A stretch of DNA of 64,000 bases from NCBI GenBank assembly GCA_013285645.1, contig JABDHJ010000001.1:6537-70536 (forward strand), read 5' to 3'. Positions 45,732 to 55,400 of this stretch are shown here, piece by piece. Under the pieces are notes generated by a model that worked only from the letters and a program-made list of their open reading frames with translations, did no database searches and was not told the origin of the DNA. Source of the stretch: Verrucomicrobiota bacterium. GTDB taxonomy: Bacteria > Verrucomicrobiota > Verrucomicrobiia > Methylacidiphilales > UBA1321. Position numbers and translations under genes: made by a program. Within the stretch, counting starts at the first letter, position 1, and each line of letters opens with the position of its first letter.

Positions 45732-46454
45732 TTACAGTGAGGCGCGATCCCGGAAGAGGGCCGCCTGACGCCGTGACATCTCAACTTCACCACCGCCACG
45801 GAGTCGTGCTTTCAAATTTCCGCTGAACCAATTCTCGATGTTCTCGATCAGGGTCACATTAATGATCTGCGAACGGTTGGCTCGAAAAAAGAACGCCCCG
45901 GGCAATCTCTCTTCCAAGGCGTTCAAGGAGCGGTAAAGCAAAGGTTTTTTGTCCGCAAAATGGATGCGGGTATAATTGCCCTCCGATTCCAGCAAACGGA
46001 TATCCCGGACAGGCAGGAACCAGCAACGATCATCCTCCCGGATGAAAACCCGGTCGTTCTCGGTGAATTTGGTTTCCCCATCCATCTCGGAATGTTCACT
46101 GTGAGGCGGCTTGATCGCGCGCTGCAACGCTTCCTTCAGCCGAACGGGCTCGACCGGCTTGAGCAGATAATCAAGCGCGTTGACCTCGAAAGCCCGCAAC
46201 GCAAATTCGTCATAAGCCGTGGTGAATATCACCTTGGGAAGTGGTGCGGTCAGTTGGGCCAGAAGGTCGAAGCCTGTGTCGCCCTGTAATTGCACATCCA
46301 GGAAAAGAAGGTCGGGAGACAGCTTCGAGATGAGCTGCAAGGCGTCTGCAGAGTTTGAGGTTTCCCCGACAATCTCAATTTCGGTATGCGGCTTCAAGAG
46401 CCGTTTCATTTCCGCCCGGGCGGGTCTTTCATCGTCGATGATAAGGGCTCTCAT
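45732..46454 (-). CDS. LytTR-family response regulator
   Basis: 240 residues. The receiver domain (1-120) has the acidic pair IIDDERPAR, the phospho-acceptor Asp in LLFLDVQLQGDTG, TTAYDEFALRAFEVNALDYL and LKPVEP. The LytTR DNA-binding domain (about 135-238) has ESEGNYTRIHFADKKPLLYR, LNALEERLPGAFFFRANRSQ and IINVTLIENIENW. Its start overlaps the kinase stop by 4 bp, so the pair is co-translated. Confidence 0.92.
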   Translation of the reverse strand: MRALIIDDERPARAEMKRLLKPHTEIEIVGETSNSADALQLISKLSPDLLFLDVQLQGDTGFDLLAQLTAPLPKVIFTTAYDEFALRAFEVNALDYLLKPVEPVRLKEALQRAIKPPHSEHSEMDGETKFTENDRVFIREDDRCWFLPVRDIRLLESEGNYTRIHFADKKPLLYRSLNALEERLPGAFFFRANRSQIINVTLIENIENWFSGNLKARLRGGGEVEMSRRQAALFRDRASL

Positions 46455-47587
46455 GATTCGATTTTGTGCTGTGGAATGAGCGCCTCCGCCAGAACGGAAT
46501 TGTTCGGCATCGGTTTGAGATTGAGAGAGGCTTTGGTTCCAAAAAGCAATTGCAGGCGCAGCCGGGAATTTTCCAAGCCGACGCCTGATATAGAGTCTCG
46601 TGGCGATCCGATTCGAATTTGGCCGGGATTGGTCACCTGAAGCGTGAGTCCATTGGCATCCAACCGGGCTTGATAGGATATTTCGGCGTGAAGTTGCGGA
46701 CCGACTCCGTATTTGATCGCATTTTCAATCAAGGTTTGCAGAAGAAAGGGCGGAAGTTTGGCTTCCAGTGCCTCCTCCGGAACATTGCCACGAACCACAA
46801 GCCGATTTTCAAAACGGAATTGTTCCAACGAGAGATAAGATTGCACCGTTTCCAATTCTTCACGCAGGGTGATCAAGTCCTTGCGGGTGGTTTTCAAAGA
46901 TGCTCGAAAAAGGCGGGCGAGTTCCGTGACCGCCTCGCGCGCCTTTTCCGGGTTTTCGTCGATAAGCGATCTTAACGTGTTGAGGCTATTGAAAAGAAAG
47001 TGCGGGTTGACCTGGGCACTCAAGGCCCTGTGTTCCGCTTCTCGCAAGGAGACCTGCAACCGGAGTTGGTTGACTTGCATTTTTTGATAATCGACGTGGA
47101 AGTGATAACCGAAATAGATACCCGACCAGGCGCTGATTAAGAAAAAATCGCTCAAAGTAAGAAAGAAGAGATGTCCGTGAGGAGCGGGCCCGGAGGTATT
47201 TGTTCCCTCCAGCCCCGTGGAAATAAGCGCGGTGACCAAGATGGCATGAGCCACCGCAATCAATACCGAAGCTAGAACGGCCCGGGGCAGCAATTGCCGC
47301 CAGTTCAGCTCGCCCCAATTGTTGAGACGAATGAAAACACGGTAAAAATGAGAGAAGCAAGCCAGGCTAAGGAAAAGAACCGTACTGTGCAGATGTAAAA
47401 CGGATGCACGTGGCGGGTCGATCAAGACGTGGAGCAGACTGATCACGCAGACACTACCCCATCCGAAGACTTGGCAGGCCCAGTAAAGAGGATGGCCCAG
47501 GAACAGGCGTGCGAGCAAAATCACCTTTGAAGGACGTTGATGCATCCGTGCTTGGTAGTTTAACGTTCTTCCGTCGATTCGCAGCAT
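46451..47587 (-). CDS. LytS/YehU-type sensor histidine kinase
   Basis: 378 residues with about four predicted membrane segments in the first 170 residues (LYWACQVFGWGSVCVISLLH, VLHLHSTVLFLSLACF, AVLASVLIAVAHAILVTALI, FFLTLSDFFLISAWSGIYFG). The His_kinase domain NPHFLFNSLNTLRSLIDENP has the phospho-accepting His, and the ATPase part has LIENAIKYGV and ISGVGLENSRLRLQLLFG. It signals to the overlapping LytTR regulator; the stimulus is unknown. Confidence 0.9.
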   Translation of the reverse strand: MLRIDGRTLNYQARMHQRPSKVILLARLFLGHPLYWACQVFGWGSVCVISLLHVLIDPPRASVLHLHSTVLFLSLACFSHFYRVFIRLNNWGELNWRQLLPRAVLASVLIAVAHAILVTALISTGLEGTNTSGPAPHGHLFFLTLSDFFLISAWSGIYFGYHFHVDYQKMQVNQLRLQVSLREAEHRALSAQVNPHFLFNSLNTLRSLIDENPEKAREAVTELARLFRASLKTTRKDLITLREELETVQSYLSLEQFRFENRLVVRGNVPEEALEAKLPPFLLQTLIENAIKYGVGPQLHAEISYQARLDANGLTLQVTNPGQIRIGSPRDSISGVGLENSRLRLQLLFGTKASLNLKPMPNNSVLAEALIPQHKIES

Positions 47588-47590
47588 AAA

Positions 47591-47782
47591 TTACGAGCCT
47601 ATCTTCGGGGCGGCCTTAACTTCCCGTACTTTAAGCGTGATGGATTTCGGCTGATCCAGAGGGTCGATATCGCTCGTTGGTAGTAATGGTGCGACGAGAA
47701 AGATGAATGTCAGCGAGGTTTCAGATGTCGCTGCTTGCTTCTTAAGTGGTAAACGCAATCTCCGCGGAACGTCGGTTGACAT
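47591..47782 (-). CDS. Small hypothetical ORF upstream of the sensor kinase
   Basis: 63 codons ending 3 bases before the kinase start, with one possible membrane segment (SLTFIFLVAPLLPTS). I do not recognise it, and no strong ribosome site precedes it. It may be non-coding. Confidence 0.25.
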   Translation of the reverse strand: MSTDVPRRLRLPLKKQAATSETSLTFIFLVAPLLPTSDIDPLDQPKSITLKVREVKAAPKIGS

Positions 47783-47876
47783 GTTCGCCAGCTTGTGGCG
47801 GCCCAGGGGTCAACGGCATTAATTTAGGATAACCGGTCAATCGGCACCATGAGCGGTGAACGAAGGCGGGTATGCG

Positions 47877-48332
47877 TTAAGAGCCTGAAGGGGCGGATGC
47901 AGAAGCCGACGCAGGAGGAGAAGATTGCCTTCTATTTTCGAAACCCTCGTTCATACGTTGCACCATCGCAGTTTCCAGCTCTTTTTGGCGGTCGGTCAGC
48001 AAGGCGTGAATTTCACGGTGCGTGGCGGCGCTGATGGCGTGAATCTGTTCAGTGAGTGCCTGGCGGGAGGCAGTTGGATTCTTATCGAGCAGCGCTTGAA
48101 TCTTGTCGTGATGTTCCTGAAGCAAAGGTCTAACTTGTTTCTGTTGTTCTGGAGTCAGTTGCAGATCCTTTGTCAGGTGATTGAGTTCCTGATCCATAGA
48201 TCGCGGACTGTGGATCGCCTGAAGTTCCTGGCGGGCCGGAGGAGGCGGATTCCCGGTCTGAGCCGCGAGAACACTCGTCATAACCAATGTGAGCGTAAGT
48301 CCAAATACCAAACTGCATGCGTGTTTTTGCAT
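47877..48332 (-). CDS. Spy/CpxP-like periplasmic protein
   Basis: 151 residues with a signal peptide (LVFGLTLTLVMTSVLAAQ). Most of the mature part is helical: LTKDLQLTPEQQKQVRPLLQ carries the LTxxQ motif of Spy/CpxP/ZraP-type proteins, followed by EHHDKIQALLDKN and THREIHALLTDRQKEL. It ends in a low-complexity Pro/Ala/Ser tail. Known relatives are periplasmic chaperones or metal-responsive repressors of envelope stress systems; the nearby kinase, regulator and sigma factor fit an envelope role. Confidence 0.75.
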   Translation of the reverse strand: MQKHACSLVFGLTLTLVMTSVLAAQTGNPPPPARQELQAIHSPRSMDQELNHLTKDLQLTPEQQKQVRPLLQEHHDKIQALLDKNPTASRQALTEQIHAISAATHREIHALLTDRQKELETAMVQRMNEGFENRRQSSPPASASASAPSGS

Positions 48333-48823
48333 AATGATTTTTACATGTTTATATACGAGGATGATCTCCTCGCTGGTCTGCTAGTGAATTCTTTTGGCGT
48401 CTTGCCACACGCATAAGATGGCAAAAAAATCCTTGGCCGTTTTCTTATTTGGGATGAACGGTCGCCGGACATGATGAATGGGGTTTTTCGTAATTGTGGT
48501 GCGGTTAACCAAGCCGCGAAAAAAGCAAAACGCCTAATTCCGAGAATCGGTCTCTTGAATGTCGACACCAAGGATCACCCGGCGCGCTCTTACGATGCTT
48601 ATTTAGCTTATACGCAATTTAAAAAGGCATGTTACTCTAAATCGCATAAGCGGCCATTCGTTCGGCTAAAAAATTATTTTATATCACATAACCACATTAC
48701 TATAATATCTTTATGTATTTTTTAAATTCAGTTTTTAAAACCCATAAAGCCATAACTCGGCTTGAATTCAATTGATTATAAGTATTGACAAATTTCGATT
48801 TAACGGCACATTGACACTCACGG
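48333..48823. other. Gene-free, AT-rich region before cassette 2
   Basis: Short frames on both strands lack support. A TTGACA at about 48785-48790 lies 34 bases before the cassette 2 D start and could be a -35 element, but no good -10 box is visible at the right distance. Confidence 0.45.
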
Positions 48824-49594
48824 ATGAGAGCGTCAGGATTCAATCGCCCTAATTTGCACGGTCGGAACAATGCTTTTACTCTGATCGAGCTATTAGTAGT
48901 ACTGGCTGTAATTGCGGTACTTTCATTTCTGGTGATTCCTGCGATCAACGGACTGAAAAAAAGCGGCGATATGAATACAGCCTCGGGTCAAATTTCTGGC
49001 GTTATTACGACGGCTCGCACTTATGCTGTAGCAAACAACACCTATACTTGGGTGGGATTTTTTGAAGAGGATGGTTCGAGAACCTCCACGCAACCTGCCA
49101 CGGCGGGAACAGGCAGAATTGTAATTGATTCCGTGGCTTCGGCGGACGGAACTCTCCCCTATACGCCTACCAACCCAAGCGTAATTTCCGGCAGTCGCCT
49201 CATTCAGACCTCTCGTCTGCTAAAAATTGACGGCATGCATCTGGTTACCTTTCCAGCTAATGTGGGAGGTACAACCATCACCACTCCTGGCGCGGTGACC
49301 ATTTCCAACGCGAATATAGGGAGTATCGGCGATACAACTCCACAAACAGTGTCCTTGACGCCTTTCTCCTATCCCCTCACCGGTACGGCCCAATATACTT
49401 TCACGAAGGCAATTCAGTTTAGTCCCCGCGGCGAAGCACGCATCAATAACAGCACGAGCCTCTATCCTCTGCAGCCCGCGGTAGAAGTGGGCCTTCAACC
49501 CGCGCATGGGGCGATTGTCGATCCAACCAGTGTGAACCTAGTGTCGATTCAAATCACGGGAGTAGGCGGGGATGTCACCGTTTATCGCCGATGA
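48824..49594 (+). CDS. Verru_Chthon cassette protein D, GspH/FimT-like minor pseudopilin (cassette 2)
   Basis: 256 residues with a prepilin signal NAFTLIELLVVLAVIAVLSF at about 16-35. Here Ala replaces the usual Gly before the cleavage site, which may affect processing. The following helix (SGQISGVITTARTYAVANN) and TYTWVGFFEEDGSR match cassette 1 D closely. It ends GGDVTVYRR. It overlaps B by 4 bp. Confidence 0.85.
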   Translation: MRASGFNRPNLHGRNNAFTLIELLVVLAVIAVLSFLVIPAINGLKKSGDMNTASGQISGVITTARTYAVANNTYTWVGFFEEDGSRTSTQPATAGTGRIVIDSVASADGTLPYTPTNPSVISGSRLIQTSRLLKIDGMHLVTFPANVGGTTITTPGAVTISNANIGSIGDTTPQTVSLTPFSYPLTGTAQYTFTKAIQFSPRGEARINNSTSLYPLQPAVEVGLQPAHGAIVDPTSVNLVSIQITGVGGDVTVYRR

Positions 49595-50085
49595 AAACAA
49601 CTTTTAAAAGATCAGGTCGAGAAGGATTTTCGCTCGTCGAGGTGACCCTCGCACTGGCGATTGTGGTTTTCTGCCTGACGGCGTTGACTGGCTTACTCTG
49701 GGTGGGACTTTCGGCGAACGCAACTGCATCTGGCCAATCCGCTGCAAGCAACATTTTGTCGGCCGTGGTCTCGGACCTCCGCGCCACGCCTACTACTTCG
49801 ACCAAGTCTCTCCTTTACGGAATTACTCTTCCAACCTCTCCGGTGACTGCGGCAACTCCAGTTTCCCTTTATGTCACTGCGGATGGCGCAACGGTTACCA
49901 CCGCTCAAAATCCTTCCACCTATCTTCTCACCGTTACCTTCCTGCCACCGGGTTCTGCAGCAGCCAGTGGAGCTCGTTCCCGCATCGCCACATTTGCCGA
50001 TCTAAAGGTCAGTTGGCCAGCCGCCGCCGCTGCGACGAATGCCAAGGGAACCGCTGAAACTTTCGTGGCAATAGACCGCAACTAA
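49591..50085 (+). CDS. Verru_Chthon cassette protein B, GspI/PilV-like minor pseudopilin (cassette 2)
   Basis: 164 residues with a prepilin signal EGFSLVEVTLALAIVVFCLT at about 10-29, followed by a small beta-domain ending FVAIDRN, as in cassette 1. The start overlaps the D stop (ATGA). C starts one base after its stop. Confidence 0.87.
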   Translation: MKTTFKRSGREGFSLVEVTLALAIVVFCLTALTGLLWVGLSANATASGQSAASNILSAVVSDLRATPTTSTKSLLYGITLPTSPVTAATPVSLYVTADGATVTTAQNPSTYLLTVTFLPPGSAAASGARSRIATFADLKVSWPAAAAATNAKGTAETFVAIDRN

Positions 50086-50086
50086 G

Positions 50087-51052
50087 ATGAAAAAGATTTT
50101 CCGAATCGACGACCGGAAACCACGCGGCGGCTTTACGTTGGTGGAAGTTCTCGTGTCCATGTCCGTTTTGATTTTGATCATGAGCATCCTGGGAGAGATG
50201 TTCAACGGAACCGCCTCGCTCGTCACTTATCACGACAAGGCGATGGATGCGGACGGTCAAACGCGGATACTCCTGGATAGAATGGCCATTGATTTCGAGA
50301 ACATGGTCAAACGCACCGACGTCAATTATTTCCTGAAATCCGATTTGGCCGAAACGACGAAACCGCAAAATTATGATCTAGCCAGCAGCAATCCCATGAG
50401 TGACGCGTCAAGCGCGGTCAACGATCAGATCGCATTTTATAGCGCGGTCCCAGGATATTTCTCCAACACCGCAACTCAAAGCGCGATTTCCTTGGTTGGC
50501 TATCGACTGAATACGAGCACGTATCGAATAGAGCGGTATGGCCGGGGCCTTTTTTGGAATGGAGATACTGGAACGACTGCCACAGGCGAAAGCACTGCTG
50601 GTGATCAGCCCGCTTTTCTACCCATGGTCTTTGGCTCGACGGGACAGTGGCCGGCGGCGATCAGCGCGACCGCCACTGATTCGGATTATGAGGCGATCGG
50701 ACCCTCCGTCTTCCGGTATGAATATTGTTATCTGCTAAAAAGCGGCGTCCTGAGCACGGTTCCGTGGGATACGGCTGTCGGTCATACTTCCATCAACGGA
50801 TTACAAGATGTTGCGGCCATCGGCGTGACGATGGCTGCCATCGACTCCAAAAGCCGTAAGATTGTCTCGGACACGACCCTTGCTGCTCTCGCCGGTAAGA
50901 TGAAGGATTTCGACTCGACCAGCATGTCCGCACCGGGAGCTCTGGAGGCGCAGTGGCGATCGGTCATCCAGGGAAGCACCGTTCCTGTGCCCGCGCTCGT
51001 CCTGCCAAGCCTGCACATCTATCATCGTTTCTTTTACCTGAATTCTCATTGA
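50087..51052 (+). CDS. Verru_Chthon cassette protein C, GspJ/PilW-like minor pseudopilin (cassette 2)
   Basis: 321 residues with a short leader (about 15) and the prepilin signal GGFTLVEVLVSMSVLILIMS. The GspJ-like segment DGQTRILLDRMAIDFENMVK and the block GHTSINGLQDVAAIGVTMAA are shared with cassette 1 C, as is the end YHRFFYLNSH. The compact leader contrasts with the long, duplication-derived leader in cassette 1. Confidence 0.87.
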   Translation: MKKIFRIDDRKPRGGFTLVEVLVSMSVLILIMSILGEMFNGTASLVTYHDKAMDADGQTRILLDRMAIDFENMVKRTDVNYFLKSDLAETTKPQNYDLASSNPMSDASSAVNDQIAFYSAVPGYFSNTATQSAISLVGYRLNTSTYRIERYGRGLFWNGDTGTTATGESTAGDQPAFLPMVFGSTGQWPAAISATATDSDYEAIGPSVFRYEYCYLLKSGVLSTVPWDTAVGHTSINGLQDVAAIGVTMAAIDSKSRKIVSDTTLAALAGKMKDFDSTSMSAPGALEAQWRSVIQGSTVPVPALVLPSLHIYHRFFYLNSH

Positions 51053-51060
51053 AACTCCCA

Positions 51061-54000
51061 ATGAAGAAGTTGAAGCCGGTCGGTATCCGGAGAAGTCATT
51101 CAGGGGCGGCATTGATCATTGTCCTCGCCTTTGTCGTCCTTTTGTCCGGACTCATTATTGCTTATTTGTCCCTTTCCACGACTGAGCGCCAACTTGCCAA
51201 CAACAGCTTTACCGGAGCCAAGGCGGATCAACTGGCGAACAGCGCTCTCGATACTGTCGTGGGCGATCTCAAGCAGGAAATCGTCAACGGATCGACCGCC
51301 CTGACCGGCAATGCTGGCAACACTACAAATTACGTCCCCCTTAACGCCATCAACATTGTTCCCTCGCTAAGCGGCGGCAATCCCACCTCGATGGCAAATT
51401 TGGTGCGGATCAGCAAATATCAGGATGTAACCGGAACGCCGACCACCACCGCTCCATTGGTGGGAAGCCGCGCCTCCAATCTCGCGTCCACGACCACGTC
51501 GGCCAATGGTAGAAGTGTCAGCGTCAAGCGTTGGAACAAACATTACCTCCTTCCGCGCGTAACCGCCAATGTGGGATCGGCGACTTTTGATTCTACTCCG
51601 GTTGCCACGTTTATTCCTCCAGACTGGGTCTTCGTCACAACTCAGGGCCCCAAGGATATCACGGGGGCCACCTCAAGCACGCTCAACTCGGTGATCGGTC
51701 GTTATTCCTATGCCATCTATGATGAGGGAGGAACCCTTAATCTCAATGCTGCAGGTTATCCTGCGAGCGGCGTCGCAACCTCGCAGACCTCTGGGAAAGG
51801 CAATATTGCCTACGCAGACCTGACCCAACTCACCAATGGGGCACCCTCTGTCACTTCAGCCCAGATGACCAAGGTGGTCAATAATCTGGTCGGTTGGCGC
51901 AATTACGCCTCGGCTCAACCGGGCGGCAATTTCACCAGCGGCTTTAGCTTTACGGCTACTTCCGCGACGAATTATTTCAATGCCGTCGCCACCAATCAAG
52001 CTTCGGGATTTATGCAAACCGCCACGGCTACCCCTCCCTATAACAACCGCACCGACCAAGCCTTTTTGAGTCGGCAGCAACTTATCGATTTCTGGACCGC
52101 ACAGGGTTTCCCCCCGGATCTTCTTCAATTTGTGGGCACTTTTAGCCGGGATGCCAACGCACCCACATGGTCTCCTCTTCAAAACGCCAGCGCATTGGGA
52201 GGCAGTTCCACAACCGCTTATAACTATAAATCGAATGCGGACAACACCACGACTCCTCCCATCAATCCTGATTTTTTGAACTGGCGATTTAGCACGGCTA
52301 CGACCCTGACCAGTTACGACATCAATGGCAATTCCACCAGCGTTTCGGTTAATGCGGGCGATCCGATCGTTAGAAAACGTTTTAACCTCAGTCGGATTAA
52401 TTGGCTAACTTATCAGGGTCCCAATCCAGCCGTCACGAATGCAGCAGCGGCGATCAAACAATATTTCGGTCTGGTTTGGAGTACGGACAGCAGCGGTTAC
52501 GCTTGCTGGGTATACACCTCCCCCACTGGATCAACCGCCAGTCCGCCCACGTCGATAATGACCCTCAGTCAAGTCGCGGCGGCTAACCGCGAGCCTGACT
52601 TCTTTGAACTTCTGCAAGCCGGCATTCTGGCCGGATCCCTCGGGTTGGATGCGGGCGTGGTGGGTACCAGCTCCACGTCCGGACCAGCGGGCGACACCCA
52701 GAAGTGGGACCAGACGACCGCATATCAAGTCCTGCAAATTGGAGCCAACATCATCGATCAATACGATACCGACAGCTATCCCACTGAGATTGCCGCCAAC
52801 TTCAATCTCGGGACAGCCCCGGGATCAGCAGCCGTCCCGCCGGTGCTCGGGTCTGTCTATGGCATTGAAAATCTTCCCTACCTTTACGCCATCTATCTCG
52901 CGATCTTTCGTTACGACTCCAACCATAAAAATGTCGGGGCATGGTTTATTCCGGAAATCTGGAATCCTCATCAACAGCCGATCGTCGCCAGCACGGGCGC
53001 CGCGCCAACAAGTTTCAGGTTTGTGGCATCCGGTTTGGCGACCATGTTGATTCGCGTATCCGGCCCCAACCAGCCCGTTCCTAACTTACCCCCCATTAAC
53101 GGACCCACTACGACTTTGGACAGCGATCCCGGAGTTGCCTTTACCAGTTCGACCACCGCACTGGAACCTACGCTTTTGGACCAAAGCAATGCCACCGCAT
53201 CGAGCACCAATGACAATATCAAGACAGCCCAGATGACTTTTACGGTCGGAATAGCGGGCACGACCCAATACACCACCAACACGCATAACCATCTCGGGCT
53301 CTTTGTCGGAAGTGTTCTGGACAATGATCCCCTCGAGACGGATACATCGATCATCCATTACACAGACGGATTTCTCACCCCAAATGCCGATACGTTTTTT
53401 CTTCAATATAAAGATGCATCCAATAATTGGAGAACATACACAGAGATGAAAGGTCTGAACAACGCTCCCCACTCCGGTTCCTATGCCGATGTTTTTAACA
53501 ACAACGGCGCATCGTATATCGCCATGAGAAGCGATCCCCGGACGGATCGATTCAGCGTGAATGAAGTTTTCGAAGGCGATGGCGCGGGTTCAGGCACCTC
53601 CAATGGATTTGGAATCCCAAATAAGACTTCCTGGTCCAGCGTAACCGCAACGGGAGATGCCTATACCTATTATACTCCATCAAATTTAACCCATTTCTTT
53701 CTCGCCGGTTCTGGCTTAGTTTCACCACCGGTCAATAGCAATTGCAACCCGTGGCAGCTTTGCGAGAACCGCAATCCTCCCTCGCTGAGCGGGTCTCAAC
53801 TGGGAACCGAATATTATACCGATCTGGATGGGATCAATCGGCGGGCCGACGGCGCTTACGGCGTCCGTTTTGGTAAAGAGGGGCATCCTCTTGCAACCGG
53901 CAATACTCCCAGCCGCCCCGTCATTCTTAACCGTGCTTTTCGAAATGTCGGCGAATTAGGCTATGCCTTTCGTGACTTGCCCTGGAAGAATATCGACTTT

Positions 54001-54582
54001 TTTACCCCGGAAAGCGCCGATACCGGACTGTTGGATCTCTTCACGGTTGATGATGTCAACACTATCCCCATGACGGCGGGACGCGTCAGTCTAAACACCC
54101 GCCAAGCGCCAGTCCTGGCCTCACTCTTGAGTGGCGCTACGGAAATCGAACCCATCACGACTGCCACGACCACCTCCATCAGCGCGGCTGATGCGGAAAC
54201 CCTCGCCTCATTGATCACAACCAGTTCTGGCACGACTCCATTCGTTAGCCGCGCCGAGTTGGTGAGTCGCTTTAAATCGGCGACTGAAACCGACACCCGC
54301 TTCTCTTCGCTGACCTCTCTTCCATTGACGACTGCCAACCCCAATCCCAACTCGATCAAGGCTCAGAGAGAAAGCATCGTGCGTGCTTTATCGGAGGCGA
54401 CCACAACGCGAACCTGGAACTTGATGATCGACGTCGTCGCCCAGACCGGACATTACCCTCCCGGCAGCAATGCGCTTTCTCAATTCGTGGTCGATGGAGA
54501 ACGTCGCTACTGGCTGCATATTGCCATCGATCGTTTTACGGGCGAGGTGCTTGATCGTGTCCTGGAGCCCGTTTATGAATAA
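51061..54582 (+). CDS. Verru_Chthon cassette protein A, giant GspK/PilX-like pseudopilin (cassette 2)
   Basis: 1,173 residues from ATG 51061; the frame is open further upstream, but that part overlaps C. The membrane segment SGAALIIVLAFVVLLSGLII (about 14-33) lacks the +5 Glu, as in GspK, and is followed by TTERQLANN and LANSALDTVVGDLKQEI. Near 1010 lies the GspK-like module GRVSLNTRQAPVLASLLSG, then DAETLASLI and FVSRAELV. The C-terminal block (TRTWNLMIDVVAQTGHYPPG, RYWLHIAIDRFTGEVLD) is nearly the same as cassette 1 A. The middle is large, Thr/Ser/Asn-rich and unassigned. It is fourth in a D-B-C-A series. Confidence 0.87.
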   Translation: MKKLKPVGIRRSHSGAALIIVLAFVVLLSGLIIAYLSLSTTERQLANNSFTGAKADQLANSALDTVVGDLKQEIVNGSTALTGNAGNTTNYVPLNAINIVPSLSGGNPTSMANLVRISKYQDVTGTPTTTAPLVGSRASNLASTTTSANGRSVSVKRWNKHYLLPRVTANVGSATFDSTPVATFIPPDWVFVTTQGPKDITGATSSTLNSVIGRYSYAIYDEGGTLNLNAAGYPASGVATSQTSGKGNIAYADLTQLTNGAPSVTSAQMTKVVNNLVGWRNYASAQPGGNFTSGFSFTATSATNYFNAVATNQASGFMQTATATPPYNNRTDQAFLSRQQLIDFWTAQGFPPDLLQFVGTFSRDANAPTWSPLQNASALGGSSTTAYNYKSNADNTTTPPINPDFLNWRFSTATTLTSYDINGNSTSVSVNAGDPIVRKRFNLSRINWLTYQGPNPAVTNAAAAIKQYFGLVWSTDSSGYACWVYTSPTGSTASPPTSIMTLSQVAAANREPDFFELLQAGILAGSLGLDAGVVGTSSTSGPAGDTQKWDQTTAYQVLQIGANIIDQYDTDSYPTEIAANFNLGTAPGSAAVPPVLGSVYGIENLPYLYAIYLAIFRYDSNHKNVGAWFIPEIWNPHQQPIVASTGAAPTSFRFVASGLATMLIRVSGPNQPVPNLPPINGPTTTLDSDPGVAFTSSTTALEPTLLDQSNATASSTNDNIKTAQMTFTVGIAGTTQYTTNTHNHLGLFVGSVLDNDPLETDTSIIHYTDGFLTPNADTFFLQYKDASNNWRTYTEMKGLNNAPHSGSYADVFNNNGASYIAMRSDPRTDRFSVNEVFEGDGAGSGTSNGFGIPNKTSWSSVTATGDAYTYYTPSNLTHFFLAGSGLVSPPVNSNCNPWQLCENRNPPSLSGSQLGTEYYTDLDGINRRADGAYGVRFGKEGHPLATGNTPSRPVILNRAFRNVGELGYAFRDLPWKNIDFFTPESADTGLLDLFTVDDVNTIPMTAGRVSLNTRQAPVLASLLSGATEIEPITTATTTSISAADAETLASLITTSSGTTPFVSRAELVSRFKSATETDTRFSSLTSLPLTTANPNPNSIKAQRESIVRALSEATTTRTWNLMIDVVAQTGHYPPGSNALSQFVVDGERRYWLHIAIDRFTGEVLDRVLEPVYE

Positions 54583-55312
54583 GATGTCTCTGTCAGTTGT
54601 GCCCCTCTTGTGGCTAAGTCTGGCGATGGCGATTGCACAGGATACGCCAGCAACACCCGCTCCTCCCTTTCTGATCGTCCCTTCTGATATTACGTGGACG
54701 ATGACCGTGGCATCGGCTTCCGGTTCATCACACTCGCCCGGAGTGGCCTCTCCAAATACTGGGAATGCCGGCCCTCTTCAACTTCGACAAAGGCAGGTCG
54801 CTCAAAAGGGAGAACTTCGACGGCAGACCGAGACATGGTCCGATGGCACTGTAACCGAGAGTTGGGTCATTGACGGCAAAACGCTGCTCGGCCTACCCGG
54901 CAATCGTGGGATTCATCTAATTGATCCTTCGCGCGACAGGCTGAGTGCAGCCGACGCCAATCGATTTGATTTTTTGAATATCACGTGGCTCTCTACCGAC
55001 ACCTTTCTTCGAAAGGAAGTCTCCCAGGGGCACACCTGTTATCTTTTTCAAAAGCAGATTCCACCAGCACCTCCGTCTCCGGCCCAGAAGTCTGACGCCT
55101 ACGAACTCGCGATGATGCAACGCGTGCCAGGACAGGCATGGATCGATGCGACCACCAAGGCGATGGTCGCCTACAATGATGGAACCAATCTTTACACGTT
55201 TGCCTTTGGGCCTCCTCCCGGAGATTTGACTCCTCCGTCCGCTTACAGTGCGATGATAAAAAAATACGAAGAGAATATGAATCCGCTTCACATTCCCGTA
55301 GCTCCGCGTTAG
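54575..55312 (+). CDS. Fifth cassette 2 gene: secreted protein of unknown function
   Basis: 245 residues from ATG 54575, overlapping the A stop by 8 bp, with a signal peptide (MNKMSLSVVPLLWLSLAMAIAQ). The mature part begins with Pro/Ala-rich sequence, then WTMTVASASGSSH, ETWSDGTVTESWVIDGKTLL, FLRKEVSQGHTCYLFQKQIP and GQAWIDATTKAMVAYNDGTN, looking like an outer-membrane lipoprotein-carrier-type beta fold. That is tentative, and no known family is claimed. Tight overlap means it is translated with the cassette. No equivalent was seen beside cassette 1. Confidence 0.75.
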   Translation: MNKMSLSVVPLLWLSLAMAIAQDTPATPAPPFLIVPSDITWTMTVASASGSSHSPGVASPNTGNAGPLQLRQRQVAQKGELRRQTETWSDGTVTESWVIDGKTLLGLPGNRGIHLIDPSRDRLSAADANRFDFLNITWLSTDTFLRKEVSQGHTCYLFQKQIPPAPPSPAQKSDAYELAMMQRVPGQAWIDATTKAMVAYNDGTNLYTFAFGPPPGDLTPPSAYSAMIKKYEENMNPLHIPVAPR

Positions 55313-55400
55313 TTCCCCGGCCTTTTTCAATCTCACGATTGGGCCGCTTATAATTCAAAGTCGTTACCAAATTGCGCAAAATCCCCAGTAAATCCTTCGA

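Noticed and set aside
48471-48725. 84-codon plus-strand frame before cassette 2
   Set aside because: Overlaps an opposite frame of similar quality; no domain or ribosome site.
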